A DNA stretch of 53,179 bases from Oscillospiraceae bacterium (lineage in GTDB: Bacteria > Bacillota > Clostridia > Oscillospirales > Oscillospiraceae): positions 1 to 53,179 of the forward strand of contig SVLS01000014.1 of the NCBI GenBank assembly GCA_015067835.1, read 5' to 3'. The position numbers were made by a program, and so were the translations under genes. The notes beneath the pieces were generated by a model. It did no database searches, had not been told where the DNA came from, and worked only from the letters and a program-made list of their open reading frames with translations. This document shows, piece after piece, positions 25,964-34,376 of the stretch (positions are counted from its first letter, which is position 1; each line of letters starts with the position of its first letter).

Positions 25964-26455
25964 GTGAAACGCGAAGATTATATCAGTTGGGACGAATACT
26001 TTATGGGCATTGCCATGCTGGCGGCCAAGCGTAGCAAGGATCCCAGCACGCAGGTAGGTGCCTGCATCGTTTCAGAGGATAACATTATCATCTCTACCGG
26101 CTATAACGGAATGCCCAAGGGCTGTTCCGATGACGAATTCCCCTGGGAACGGGAAGGGGAGGACAACAAGTACGCCTATGTGGTTCACGCGGAGCTGAAC
26201 GCCATTCTCAACGCCAATGGGCGGGATTTGCGGGGCAGTCGGGTGTATGTGGCTCTGTTCCCCTGTAATGAATGCGCCAAGGCGATTATTCAGAGCGGCG
26301 TGAAGGAAGTGGTGTATTTGTCCGACAAGTACAAGGACACGATGGGTAACTTTGCGTCCAAGCGGATGCTCAGCGCCGCAGGGGTGAAATTCACTCAGCT
26401 GAAATCCGATGTCAAAAGTCTGACGCTGGATTTTATCCCCGAGGAAAGTAAATAA
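25964..26455 (+). CDS. comEB: dCMP deaminase / ComEB family
   Basis: A 163-residue zinc deaminase with STQVGACIVSEDNIIISTGY, HAELNAILNANGRDL and LFPCNECAKAIIQSGVKEV. It makes dUMP from dCMP for thymidylate synthesis; the Bacillus homologue lies in the competence operon, but no competence genes are nearby. GTG start at 25964 with GGGAGG 9 nt upstream. Terminator follows. Confidence 0.92.
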   Translation: MKREDYISWDEYFMGIAMLAAKRSKDPSTQVGACIVSEDNIIISTGYNGMPKGCSDDEFPWEREGEDNKYAYVVHAELNAILNANGRDLRGSRVYVALFPCNECAKAIIQSGVKEVVYLSDKYKDTMGNFASKRMLSAAGVKFTQLKSDVKSLTLDFIPEESK

Positions 26456-26459
26456 AAAT

Positions 26460-26492
26460 AAGGCACACGGATGATTCCGTGTGCCTTTTTTT
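26460..26492. terminator. Terminator between comEB and PepSY lipoprotein gene
   Basis: A 12-bp stem (AAGGCACACGGA/TCCGTGTGCCTT) with a 4-nt loop and a run of T on plus; A/T flank on minus also allows use from the other side. Confidence 0.92.
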
Positions 26493-26494
26493 AC

Positions 26495-26797
26495 TTAGTG
26501 GCTGTGGTCGCTTCCGTCCTTGACTTCCAGAATTTCTCCGCCGTTGACGGCAACAACATAGGTTTTGGTGACTTCTCCTGCGGTGATTTCAATTTTAAAG
26601 CAGGGCAGACCGTTGCGGGTGATGTTGTGAATATGGACGGCAGCGGACTCTGTCGTTTCAAGACCCATATCTTCACGGACAATCTTAACAGCCTCAGCAG
26701 TGGTGATGGCCTCTTTTTCCTCTGCGGCAGCACAGGCGGCAAAGAGACCCAAAGTTAAAAGGGCGATTAACGCAATGGATAAAATACGCTTGAACAT
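26495..26797 (-). CDS. PepSY-domain lipoprotein, 100 aa
   Basis: A signal peptide with a lipobox-like end ([14 protein letters not shown]), then one PepSY domain ([50 protein letters not shown]) and a His-containing tail. PepSY domains are thought to inhibit proteases or bind small ligands at the envelope. GGAG precedes ATG. Confidence 0.8.
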
Positions 26798-26878
26798 AAA
26801 AACATCTCCTCTCTATGATGGATTTAGTATATCACAAAAAGCAGGCGGGAGCAAGCCCCACCTGCTCGGGTATTTTGT

Positions 26879-26941
26879 TTACTTGAAATATCTCTCAAGC
26901 AGACCCTTCAGAGCCAGACCGTGGCGTGCCTCGTTACGGCG
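26879..26941 (-). pseudogene. Remnant 3' end of a second rubrerythrin gene
   Basis: On the minus strand the last codons read [18 protein letters not shown] and stop. This is the same as the end of the intact rubrerythrin at 27794-28384 except for Asp to Asn at the first position, but with several synonymous differences. Upstream of this there is an in-frame stop and no rubrerythrin sequence. It is therefore the tail of a lost paralogue rather than a fresh copy. The sequence from 26942 to 27010 shows nothing recognisable. Confidence 0.8.
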
Positions 26942-27013
26942 GTGCTATTTGCTATCTATTTCTCACTTTAGGTTATCCCCCATTGCATCATAATAGAAAA
27001 CCAATCACAAGAA

Positions 27014-27041
27014 AAGAGCCTCCCCTGTCAGGGAGGCTCTT
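27014..27041 (-). terminator. Terminator of the peroxide-defence operon
   Basis: An 11-bp stem (AAGAGCCTCCC/GGGAGGCTCTT) with a 6-nt loop and a T-rich tract on minus, located 17 nt after the ferritin stop. Confidence 0.9.
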
Positions 27042-27057
27042 GGCGCTTTGCAGTATG

Positions 27058-27567
27058 TTACAGTACCAGGCTGGGGGCGGTGTAGGCTCTGGCGGCGTAT
27101 TCCTGGTCCAGCAGGTACAACCCCTTGGGATCCTGCCCAAAGAGCTTGTAGCGGCTGATCATGGTATCGGCGGAATCTTCCTCCTCCATCTGCTCATTCA
27201 CGAACCAGTCCAAAAATTTCATAGTCCGGTAGTCCTTATCCTGGTGGGCTTCATGATAGATATTGTTGATCAGTGCGGTGACATAGCGTTCATGCTCGGC
27301 GGCAGCCTCCAAAGGCTCCAGCGCAGAAGCGTAGGTCTTATCCGGCTTGCCGATGGCTTCCAGGGTCACCTTTAAGCCGTTGTTCTGCATATATTTCATA
27401 AACAGCAGGGCATGATCCCGCTCTTCCTGGGCCTGTACCATATAGTAGTTGGCGTAGCCATCCAGGTCCAGAGAATCATAGTAGTTTGCCATATCCAGAT
27501 ACAGGTAAGCACTGTAAAATTCTTTGTTGATCTGGTCGTTCAGCAAAGCTGCGATTTTCTCATTCAT
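27058..27567 (-). CDS. ftnA: Ferritin
   Basis: A 169-residue non-haem ferritin (NDQINKEFYSAYLYLDMANY, QAQEERDHALLFMKYM, WFVNEQMEEEDSADTMIS) with the conserved Glu/His of the ferroxidase centre. It stores iron and limits Fenton chemistry. ATG at 27567 follows AAAGGAG at about 8 nt; the ribosome site lies in the end of the upstream 48-aa gene. It is last in the operon. Confidence 0.93.
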   Translation of the reverse strand: MNEKIAALLNDQINKEFYSAYLYLDMANYYDSLDLDGYANYYMVQAQEERDHALLFMKYMQNNGLKVTLEAIGKPDKTYASALEPLEAAAEHERYVTALINNIYHEAHQDKDYRTMKFLDWFVNEQMEEEDSADTMISRYKLFGQDPKGLYLLDQEYAARAYTAPSLVL

Positions 27568-27571
27568 AGGG

Positions 27572-27718
27572 TTAACTCCTTTCAATCATAGGTTTTCCGC
27601 AGCAGCGGGGAATCACCTGCCCGGCCTCCAGATGGAGGACCTTGCGGCAGATGGGGCAATAAACATCGCATTCCTTTTCGGCGCGTTCCACGCCGATGAG
27701 GCCTTCTTTTCGTTCCAT
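27572..27718 (-). CDS. Desulforedoxin-like rubredoxin-fold mini-protein, 48 aa
   Basis: Sequence features are YCPICRKVLHLEAGQVIPRC and CCGKPM, giving a CxxC pair and a CC pair in the spacing of desulforedoxin and the desulfoferrodoxin N-terminal domain (final CCGKPM). Such domains bind one iron as Fe(Cys)4 and pass electrons. GAGG lies 6 nt before ATG, and the frame fits between rubrerythrin and ferritin. It could instead hold zinc. Confidence 0.75.
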   Translation of the reverse strand: MERKEGLIGVERAEKECDVYCPICRKVLHLEAGQVIPRCCGKPMIERS

Positions 27719-27793
27719 AATTTTCCTCTTTATAGTAAGACCGCCGATTCCCGGTCTTGGGAACCGGCGGTAAGGTTATCGTCGGAAGTTCAA

Positions 27794-28384
27794 TTACTTG
27801 AAATATCTTTCAAGCAAGCCTTTTAAGGCCAGACCGTGGCGGGCTTCGTCGCGAGCCATCTCATGAACGGTGTCGTGGATAGCATCCAGGCCGTTCTGCT
27901 TGGCGCACTTGGCCAGGTCAAACTTACCGGAGGTTGCGCCAAACTCGCAGTCCACACGCCATGCCAGATTGTCCTTGGTGGTGGCCTTCATATTGGGCTC
28001 CAGGTCTTCGCCCAGCAGCTCTGCAAACTTTGCAGCGTGCTCGGCTTCCTCGTAGGCTGCCTTTTCCCAGTACAGACCGATTTCAGGATAGCCTTCCCGG
28101 TGGGCAATCCGCGCCATACACAGGTACATACCCACCTCAGCGCACTCGCCATTGAAGTTGGCCATCAGCTGTTCGAAGATGTATTTCTTGTCCTCAGCGG
28201 AAATGTCAGGGTTGTTCTTAACGGTCTTGCCGTAAACGCCGTACTCGTGCTCAGCAGCCAGCTTGCCTTCTTCCATTACCTTGAACTTTTCACCGGCAAC
28301 CTTACAAACGGGGCAGACATAACCTTCGGGAATGGCTTCGCCTTCATAAACATAACCGCAAACGGGGCATACAAATTTCTTCAT
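27794..28384 (-). CDS. Reverse rubrerythrin (rubredoxin domain N-terminal)
   Basis: A 196-residue protein whose N-terminal rubredoxin domain ([25 protein letters not shown]) precedes a diiron four-helix domain ([53 protein letters not shown]). This domain order defines reverse rubrerythrins, which act as NADH-driven peroxidases and O2 reductases in clostridia. GGGAGG precedes ATG. It follows the rubredoxin gene, a likely partner. Confidence 0.93.
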   Translation of the reverse strand: MKKFVCPVCGYVYEGEAIPEGYVCPVCKVAGEKFKVMEEGKLAAEHEYGVYGKTVKNNPDISAEDKKYIFEQLMANFNGECAEVGMYLCMARIAHREGYPEIGLYWEKAAYEEAEHAAKFAELLGEDLEPNMKATTKDNLAWRVDCEFGATSGKFDLAKCAKQNGLDAIHDTVHEMARDEARHGLALKGLLERYFK

Positions 28385-28419
28385 AATCTTTTCCTCCCAA
28401 TATATATTATTATAAATAA

Positions 28420-28536
28420 TTAAGCTTCTTCTTCAAATTGATCAGGGCCGACGCCGCAAAGGGGACATTCGTAATCCTCCGGCAATTCCTCGCCCTCGTA
28501 AACATAACCGCATACGGTGCATACATACTTTTTCAT
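28420..28536 (-). CDS. Short rubredoxin, 38 aa
   Basis: [20 protein letters not shown] then CPLCG: both CxxC knuckles of rubredoxin are present, but the protein ends at 38 residues (usual length about 52), so the C-terminal strand is missing. GGAGG stands before ATG at 28536, and the start overlaps the regulator's stop by 4 nt. It probably carries electrons to the rubrerythrin encoded next. Confidence 0.85.
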   Translation of the reverse strand: MKKYVCTVCGYVYEGEELPEDYECPLCGVGPDQFEEEA

Positions 28537-28943
28537 ACTGCTTCCTCCTTATTTTGATGAATACATTCCCGGCAGAGGCCGGTTAAAGTGATTTGACAGC
28601 CATCAATCCGACTGCCCAGGTCTTGCTCCGCCGCCTTGCGCAGGCTTGGCAGATGGGGCATCTCCTCCAGATCCTGAACTCTGTCGCAGCAAGTGCAGAC
28701 AAAGTGTGCATGGGAGTGAGTGTCCCCGTCAAAGCGCTCCACACCGCCCACGGTTCCCAGGCTGGTAATCAGACCCTGCTCCTTAAAAAGAGTCAGATTC
28801 CGATACACCGTTCCCAAGGACAAATCCGGGATTTCCGGCTTCAGCTGGGCGAAAACCCAGTCAGCCGAGGGGTGCACTTTTGTTTGACGCAGGCAGGTCA
28901 GGATGGCATCTCTTTTCCGAAAATGCTTTGCTTTTCGTTCCAT
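28533..28943 (-). CDS. perR: Fur-family regulator, PerR-like
   Basis: A 136-residue Fur-fold repressor: winged helix ([36 protein letters not shown]), metal-binding [17 protein letters not shown], and a second Cys pair near the end (GLCREC) for structural zinc. Heading an operon of rubredoxin, reverse rubrerythrin and ferritin genes, it is most likely a peroxide sensor, not Fur or Zur. Two palindromes at its promoter support autoregulation. Confidence 0.85.
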   Translation of the reverse strand: MERKAKHFRKRDAILTCLRQTKVHPSADWVFAQLKPEIPDLSLGTVYRNLTLFKEQGLITSLGTVGGVERFDGDTHSHAHFVCTCCDRVQDLEEMPHLPSLRKAAEQDLGSRIDGCQITLTGLCRECIHQNKEEAV

Positions 28944-28964
28944 AGCAACCTCCTGTCTGGTCTC

Positions 28965-29039
28965 AAATAAGAACGATTCTTATTTACAAGAGGATTGTAG
29001 CATAGTTTTTTTCTGTTGTCAATAGGAATTATTCTTATT
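28965..29039 (-). promoter_or_regulatory. PerR-type promoter with two flanking operators
   Basis: On minus: -35 TTGACA (29022-29017), an exact 17-bp spacer and -10 TACAAT (28999-28994). A perfect palindrome AAATAAGAA-CGA-TTCTTATTT (28965-28985) lies over the transcription start. A second, imperfect copy (AATAGGAAT-TA-TTCTTATTT, 29021-29039) overlaps the -35. Both resemble PerR/Fur boxes in size and AT content. Confidence 0.85.
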
Positions 29040-29062
29040 TAGAAAAAATTTTTTTAAAAAGA

Positions 29063-29088
29063 AAAACCCTGCCCGAAGGCAGGGTTTT
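29063..29088. terminator. Terminator of acsB operon
   Basis: An 11-bp stem (AAAACCCTGCC/GGCAGGGTTTT) with a CGAA loop and a T-rich tract on minus. It ends 4 nt before the acsB stop. Confidence 0.9.
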
Positions 29089-29092
29089 ATGA

Positions 29093-31225
29093 TTACATAT
29101 CGAAGGGCTCCATACCCAATACAGGGTGTCCGACTTCGCCCAGGAATTCCAGCAGCTGCTCGGGATCCTCGGTGCAGACAGTTTCGTCTGCGATCATATC
29201 GGTGAAGTTCTCCACGCCGTACAGCTCCAGAGCGGTGGCATTCAGCTTTTCTCGTACCTGCTCCTTCAGATCCTTCGGCATCCAGACGATACGGCCGGGG
29301 CCGCCTTCTGCAGCGATGAACTTCTTGGAGAAGATGAACTGCTTGCCGTGACCCATAAAGCCGGGGGTCTGAACACCGCCGCCGGTCATGGAAGCCATAT
29401 CGGAGAAGCTCATGCCCAGAGGTGTCATACCGGCATGCTCACGGGAGGTAATTACCACGCCCATGGAGCAGGGCTCAACACCACAGATACACTCGAAGCA
29501 GCCACAGGAGGTCATGGGATCCTCAAACAGAGAGTACAGAGTAACCCGCTCCAAAGCACCGTGGGAATACTTCTGGATGGCCTCATCCACATCGTCGTAA
29601 CGGCCCAGAGCCTCGTCTACGCAACGCTCCTTGGGAACGACCTGACAAGGACCGGTGGGATCCAGCTCGTTGGTAGCCTTTGCGTCCAACCAGGAAACAG
29701 CACCGCACAGACCCAGACGCTCGGGGGTAACGATACAAACGTGGCTGGGGGAGAAGGCCTGACACATAATACAGGTGTAGTAAACAGGCACACTCTCGTC
29801 AGTCATAGAGCTCAGACGGTCATCACGCTTTGCAAAGACCTCGTTGGCGGCAGCACGCAGAGCCTTATTCTGTTCTGCATCCACCACAATCTTAACCTGG
29901 CACTTGTCCACAACAGCCTCAAACTCGGACTTGATCTTGGCGTAAAGCACCTCGCCCAGATGTCTGAACTTGAAGCCGGCCTCAAAGTCAGCCTTGCTGA
30001 TACGGATACGAATCATATCACGCTGACCGGTGTGCATCACGCCTTCGATGCAGTTGAGGTATGCGTGGAACTTACGCTCCATAACGGATTCAAAGTCGGT
30101 CTGCATGGCCTTGCCGGCAACCTCAACGGTATAGCTCAGGGAAATCTTGGAGCCAACGGGAATTTCGTCGATTTCAGGACCGATGACTTCAATCTTGTGG
30201 TCCTCAATCTCGGCAGCTTCCTTGGTCTGCACCAATTCGAAGCAGTCCACACGGGAGCCGTCCACTTCCACCTGCATATCGCCGCGGCGGATGATTTCGC
30301 CTTCAAAAGCGGTGGCGTAAGCAACGGGAATGTCGATGTTGGTAATCTTAATCTTGATGTCGCGGGCTTCCAGAGAGGTGGCGTTCCACTTCTCGGTGTC
30401 CAGCTGCTGAATCAGGGACTTGGGAACGCGGAACATATTCTCTGTTTCGTTGGAAACAACAGGGAAGCCCAGGCAAATAGCACCTGCACCGTAGGAAACG
30501 ATTTCATCGGACAGGGGCTTGTAGGCGTTGACAAAAGCACGGACGCGGTCCATGGTGTACTTTGCCAAAGCGGGGAAGTCACCGGGGGTGATGTTGCCGA
30601 AAATCAGAGCAGCACGGATGGCCACGCTGACGATGTGGATAACGGACTGCATTTCATAGCCCAGGGGCACCACACGCACGCCCTCACCCAGGGTCATACC
30701 TGCCTCAGCGCAATGCTTGACAGCATCGCCGGTCAGGGAAACCAGCATACCCTGTGCCTGGTAGGACTTGGCCAGAGCAACAGTCTCTGCCGGGTCGTCT
30801 GCGCCGCCGATGATAACAGCAACGCCGGGGATGTCACCGGTAACCAGCGGAACACCCAGATTACGCACGAAGGCGTCAGTCAGGTGACCAAGCTCAGGCT
30901 CGGTGTAGGGGGTAGCGCCATTTAAGTACTTCAGTGCTTCCAGAAATTCTGCACACAGCGCGGAAGCGATGCCGCTTTCAAATGCATCGTGCAGGCGGTT
31001 GTTACGGGTCATTTTTGCCTTGATGGTGTCCATAGCGGCTTTCATCTCACCCAGGGTGGTAATCTTCACGCCGGTGACGCCGTAGTAGCAAGGCAATGCG
31101 TAAGCGGTTTCAGGGAAACCGACGCTCTGGCCTTCACCGTAGGTGGCGATGGCCTCATCAATGGCGGCAACGGTGCGCTCGTAGTTGTAATCGTTACCAC
31201 CAAAAACTCTGTCAAAAAGTGTCAC
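29093..31225 (-). CDS. acsB: Acetyl-CoA synthase catalytic subunit (AcsB/CdhC)
   Basis: A 710-residue bacterial-length acetyl-CoA synthase that joins CO, a methyl group and CoA at the Ni-Ni-[4Fe4S] A-cluster. Cluster ligands are visible: CIMCQAFSPSHVC then IVTPERLGLC (C-x2-C-x8-C-x9-C, near residues 484-506) and the distal-Ni CGC in PMTSCGCFECICG (near 574-576). GTG at 31225 is preferred because GGAGG lies 7 nt upstream; an ATG 7 codons earlier would contain that site. It is last in the cooS-cooC-acsB operon, and a palindromic repeat separates it from cooC. Confidence 0.93.
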   Translation of the reverse strand: MTLFDRVFGGNDYNYERTVAAIDEAIATYGEGQSVGFPETAYALPCYYGVTGVKITTLGEMKAAMDTIKAKMTRNNRLHDAFESGIASALCAEFLEALKYLNGATPYTEPELGHLTDAFVRNLGVPLVTGDIPGVAVIIGGADDPAETVALAKSYQAQGMLVSLTGDAVKHCAEAGMTLGEGVRVVPLGYEMQSVIHIVSVAIRAALIFGNITPGDFPALAKYTMDRVRAFVNAYKPLSDEIVSYGAGAICLGFPVVSNETENMFRVPKSLIQQLDTEKWNATSLEARDIKIKITNIDIPVAYATAFEGEIIRRGDMQVEVDGSRVDCFELVQTKEAAEIEDHKIEVIGPEIDEIPVGSKISLSYTVEVAGKAMQTDFESVMERKFHAYLNCIEGVMHTGQRDMIRIRISKADFEAGFKFRHLGEVLYAKIKSEFEAVVDKCQVKIVVDAEQNKALRAAANEVFAKRDDRLSSMTDESVPVYYTCIMCQAFSPSHVCIVTPERLGLCGAVSWLDAKATNELDPTGPCQVVPKERCVDEALGRYDDVDEAIQKYSHGALERVTLYSLFEDPMTSCGCFECICGVEPCSMGVVITSREHAGMTPLGMSFSDMASMTGGGVQTPGFMGHGKQFIFSKKFIAAEGGPGRIVWMPKDLKEQVREKLNATALELYGVENFTDMIADETVCTEDPEQLLEFLGEVGHPVLGMEPFDM

Positions 31226-31261
31226 GGTAGTTCCTCCTATATTCATATTTTAAAGCATCCT

Positions 31262-31356
31262 GTCATTGCGAACCAGCAACAGATGTCACTGGTGTGGCAA
31301 TCTCCTTCTTAAGATGGGGATTCCCACGCCAGTGTGAGCACTGGCTCGGAATGACA
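31262..31356. repeat. Palindromic intergenic repeat, locus 3 (two units, inverted)
   Basis: Units GTCATTGCGAACCAG...CTGGTGTGGCAATC (31262-31305) and GGATTCCCACGCCAGTG...CACTGGCTCGGAATGAC (31316-31356). Arms match those at 14991 and 16274. This copy lies inside an operon, between cooC and acsB. Confidence 0.85.
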
Positions 31357-31374
31357 CTCATTTATTGATGATGT

Positions 31375-32142
31375 TTATTCGTCTTTATCAAGGATTTCCT
31401 TGATTTTGCGAATTTCTTCGATGGCTGCAGGACTGAAATCATAAGGTGATTTTCCTTGGCGGTCGGCGTCCATAATTTCCGGATTGTAGTGGATAAAGCC
31501 CAGAAAATCCTCTGCCGGGATGGCATCGCGGATAAACTGCTCATCTTGTTCGTCCCGGATTTTGTTGGCCACGACCCGAACCTTCTGAACACCCAAATCC
31601 GATGCCAGCCGCTTGACATTGCGGTAGGTTTGCACCGAACGGGAGCCGGGTTCAATTACCACGATAAATTGGTCCATATTGGCGGCAGTGCCGCGGCCCA
31701 GATGCTCCAGGCCGGCCTCCATATCCATAATGACCACATCGTTCTTGCGGTAGGTCAGGCTGGCAAGAATCTGCTTGAGCATCACGTGCTCGGGACAGAC
31801 ACAGCCGCTTCCGCCCAAATCAACCGTTCCCATAACCAGCAGCTTGACGCCGTTGACATCCTTTGCGTAGGTGTCCGGAATGTCAGCCACATAGGGGTTG
31901 AGCTTGTAGAACTTATTGTCGTCGCTGGCGCCGGTGCGTTCCTTTGCCAGAGCGTGCATTTTGGAAATGGGGGTAATGGAATCCACCTCTTCCTGACTCA
32001 TACCCAGCGCAAGACCCAGATTGGCATCCGGATCTACGTCGGCGGCCAGAACGGTTCTGCCTTCGGCTGCATAGAGACGGGCCAGGGTGGAGGACAGTGT
32101 GGTTTTGCCCACACCGCCTTTACCGGTGATTGCTACCTTCAT
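31375..32142 (-). CDS. cooC: CODH nickel-insertion ATPase CooC/AcsF
   Basis: A 255-residue MinD/Mrp-type P-loop ATPase. Deviant Walker A is GKGGVGKTTLSSTLARLYA, switch region LAADVDPDANLGLALG, and the Ni-binding CxC is in GGSGCVCPEHVML. It inserts nickel into CODH or ACS using ATP. ATG at 32142 has a weak GAGG upstream. It lies between cooS and acsB, so it may serve either enzyme. Confidence 0.92.
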   Translation of the reverse strand: MKVAITGKGGVGKTTLSSTLARLYAAEGRTVLAADVDPDANLGLALGMSQEEVDSITPISKMHALAKERTGASDDNKFYKLNPYVADIPDTYAKDVNGVKLLVMGTVDLGGSGCVCPEHVMLKQILASLTYRKNDVVIMDMEAGLEHLGRGTAANMDQFIVVIEPGSRSVQTYRNVKRLASDLGVQKVRVVANKIRDEQDEQFIRDAIPAEDFLGFIHYNPEIMDADRQGKSPYDFSPAAIEEIRKIKEILDKDE

Positions 32143-32171
32143 TGGAAAAAGACCTCGTTTGTATCGTCAAT

Positions 32172-34076
32172 TTAGATGCCCAGTGCGGCGCGCTTGGCTT
32201 CAATGCAGGCGATCATCTTGTCGCCCAGAGCATCAATGTCGGTATCCACAACAAACTTTGCTTCCACCCACTTGTTGATGCCGTTTTCGCCCTGGAGCAG
32301 CTCCGTGACTTCGCTGGAGCCCTTGGAGTAGGGGTCAACGCCCAGGAAGGTTTCAATACCGGTAGCCACAACATAGTTACCGATGGAGACAGCCTTCTCA
32401 CTCATCCATTCGGGTGCACAGCCCACCACAGGAACCTGGGAAATGTTGATACCCCAGTCCTTGGCAATGTCAGATGCCAGAATCATCATACGGGAAATAT
32501 CCACGCAGGAGCCCATGTGCAGTACGGGAGGAATGCCGGCCAGCTCACAAACTCTCTTCAAACCGGCGCCGCAGTATTCCTTTGCGGTTTCGGGATCCAT
32601 CAGACCTGCCTTGGCAGCAGCCTGAGCGCTGCAGCCGGAAACAATCAGGATGATGTCATTCTCCAGCAGCTTCTTCATCAGGCCGATGTGTGCAGCGTCG
32701 GGACGAACCTTGGGGTTGTTACAGCCGACCATTGCAACGGCACCGCGAAGAACGCCGGAATGGACACATTCAATCAAGGGCTTGGTGGTGCCAAACTCAT
32801 CAACCTGAGAGTTTGCAACGCCGTCCAGAACCTTCTTGATGGCTTCCACAGAATAGCCGACTCTGGCCTTCTGCTTCTGGTTGGGAATGTTCACCAGCTC
32901 GGGAGTCCGGTTGGCGAAGTTCTCAATGGCCATCTTAACGATTGCCTTTGCGTTCTCACCTGCAGTTTCTGCGTGGAACTGAATGAACTCGGAGTCAGGC
33001 ATCCGGGCAATGGGAGAGGTGGTGATGAACTTGGTGTGGAAGCACTTGCTCAAGGGGCCCAGTGCGGGGAAGATACATTGCACGTCCACCACGATGGCTT
33101 CACAAGCGCCGGTCAGAACCACATTTTCCTGGTTCAGGAAGTTACCGGCCATGGGAATGCCGTGACGCATAGCAACTTCGTTGGATGTACAGCAGACACC
33201 GGAGACGGTGATGCCCTTGGCACCAAAGCTCTTGGCGTAGGCAATCATCTCGGGGTCATTTGCGTAATAAACGATCATTTCGGAGAGGGAGGGATCGTGA
33301 CCGTGAACAACAATGTTTACGTTTTCCTTCTCCATAACACCGATGTTGGCTTCGGTATCCACAGGCTTGGGAGTGCCGAACATAACATCGGAGAACTCGG
33401 TGCCCATCATAGAACCGCCCCAACCGTCGGACAGACCGGCACGCAGGGACTGACGAATCAGTGCCTCAGGCAGGCTGGAACAGCCCATGTGGGTCATGTG
33501 CATTGCGGTGGAGATTTCCCGGTCAATGGCGCGGGGGGTAATTTCAGCGGCATCCCACAGTTCCTGTGTATGCTCGGGAGCGCGCTTGGCAAACAGCTGT
33601 GTGCCGAAGGGCTTGCCGTATTCCATCAGGCCGGCGACAGCCATTTCGTGTGCCAGCTCGTAAATATCCTTACCTTCGGTTTCCACACCCCATTCCTTGG
33701 CGATGCGAATCAGCTTCTCAGGGTCCTTGACCTGATAGTTGCCGCCTTCTTTGGTCTGGTGCAGGGTGTGCATAATTTCACGGCCGTGGTCAGAGTGTGC
33801 GGCAGTACCGCCCACAGTAAAACGCAGATAGTTACGACCAACGATGCCGTGAACATCGCAGCCGCAGATGCCGCGGGGAGCCTTGGGGGTGATGCGGCAG
33901 GGGCCCATGGAGCAGATTCGGCAGCAGGTACCTGCTTCACCGAAGCCACAGTGGGGGGTCTGGTTCTTGACCCGTTGCTGCCAAGTGTCAGCGCCAACCT
34001 TCTTGCCGTTTTCCAGCAAGGAGTTGGTGGCAGCTTCCATTTCCTCGACAGTGGTTAAAGTTGCCCAATCCTTCAA
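32172..34076 (-). CDS. cooS: Anaerobic CO dehydrogenase catalytic subunit
   Basis: A 634-residue Ni-Fe CODH that interconverts CO and CO2. The N-terminal Cys set for the D and B clusters is visible (CGFGEAGTCCRICSMGPCRI then GICGCDVHG), and C-cluster regions include GVCCTSNEVAMRHG, VLRGAVAMVGCNNPK and LHMGSCVDISRM. The start codon is TTG at 34076, 8 nt after AGGAGG. It heads the operon behind a good promoter. Confidence 0.94.
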   Translation of the reverse strand: MKDWATLTTVEEMEAATNSLLENGKKVGADTWQQRVKNQTPHCGFGEAGTCCRICSMGPCRITPKAPRGICGCDVHGIVGRNYLRFTVGGTAAHSDHGREIMHTLHQTKEGGNYQVKDPEKLIRIAKEWGVETEGKDIYELAHEMAVAGLMEYGKPFGTQLFAKRAPEHTQELWDAAEITPRAIDREISTAMHMTHMGCSSLPEALIRQSLRAGLSDGWGGSMMGTEFSDVMFGTPKPVDTEANIGVMEKENVNIVVHGHDPSLSEMIVYYANDPEMIAYAKSFGAKGITVSGVCCTSNEVAMRHGIPMAGNFLNQENVVLTGACEAIVVDVQCIFPALGPLSKCFHTKFITTSPIARMPDSEFIQFHAETAGENAKAIVKMAIENFANRTPELVNIPNQKQKARVGYSVEAIKKVLDGVANSQVDEFGTTKPLIECVHSGVLRGAVAMVGCNNPKVRPDAAHIGLMKKLLENDIILIVSGCSAQAAAKAGLMDPETAKEYCGAGLKRVCELAGIPPVLHMGSCVDISRMMILASDIAKDWGINISQVPVVGCAPEWMSEKAVSIGNYVVATGIETFLGVDPYSKGSSEVTELLQGENGINKWVEAKFVVDTDIDALGDKMIACIEAKRAALGI

Positions 34077-34147
34077 TCTTGTTTCCTCCTAAATATTATT
34101 CGGCCAGTGCGCGAAGCCGCGCAGCAGGCGCATAGTGTATCAGTATT

Positions 34148-34176
34148 ATTCTAAATGGAAAAGAGGCAAAAGTCAA
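34148..34176 (-). promoter_or_regulatory. Promoter of the cooS-cooC-acsB operon
   Basis: On minus: TTGACT (34176-34171), a 17-bp spacer and TAGAAT (34153-34148). The leader to the TTG start is about 65 nt. The remaining gap up to 34376 holds a 5-bp CCCCC/GGGGG hairpin at 34213-34225 and AT-rich DNA upstream of the next gene; no other feature is seen. Confidence 0.75.
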
Positions 34177-34376
34177 TCGTTGTTTTCGCCTAAAAACAGC
34201 AATTTTTTCTAACCCCCATAGGGGGATTTTTCCGCGGCTTCCATTTTTTCGGATTTGAGAGCAAAGAATAAGAGGAGAAAAAGGAAACTTTTCGGAAGGA
34301 TTTTCCAGTTACCTACTTTCTTTTTTTGCAGAATGTGTTATTATAAAAGATAATCCAAAATTGTAGGGAGAGCAGA

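Noticed and set aside
29126..34058. Long open frames antisense to acsB (599 codons) and cooS (642 codons)
   Set aside because: The sense frames carry complete metal-cluster motifs and promoter; the antisense ones do not.
34213..34225. CCCCC-ATA-GGGGG hairpin between cooS and thiN as a terminator or riboswitch
   Set aside because: Only 5 bp with a 3-nt loop and no gene ending upstream. No thiamine-riboswitch core was found.
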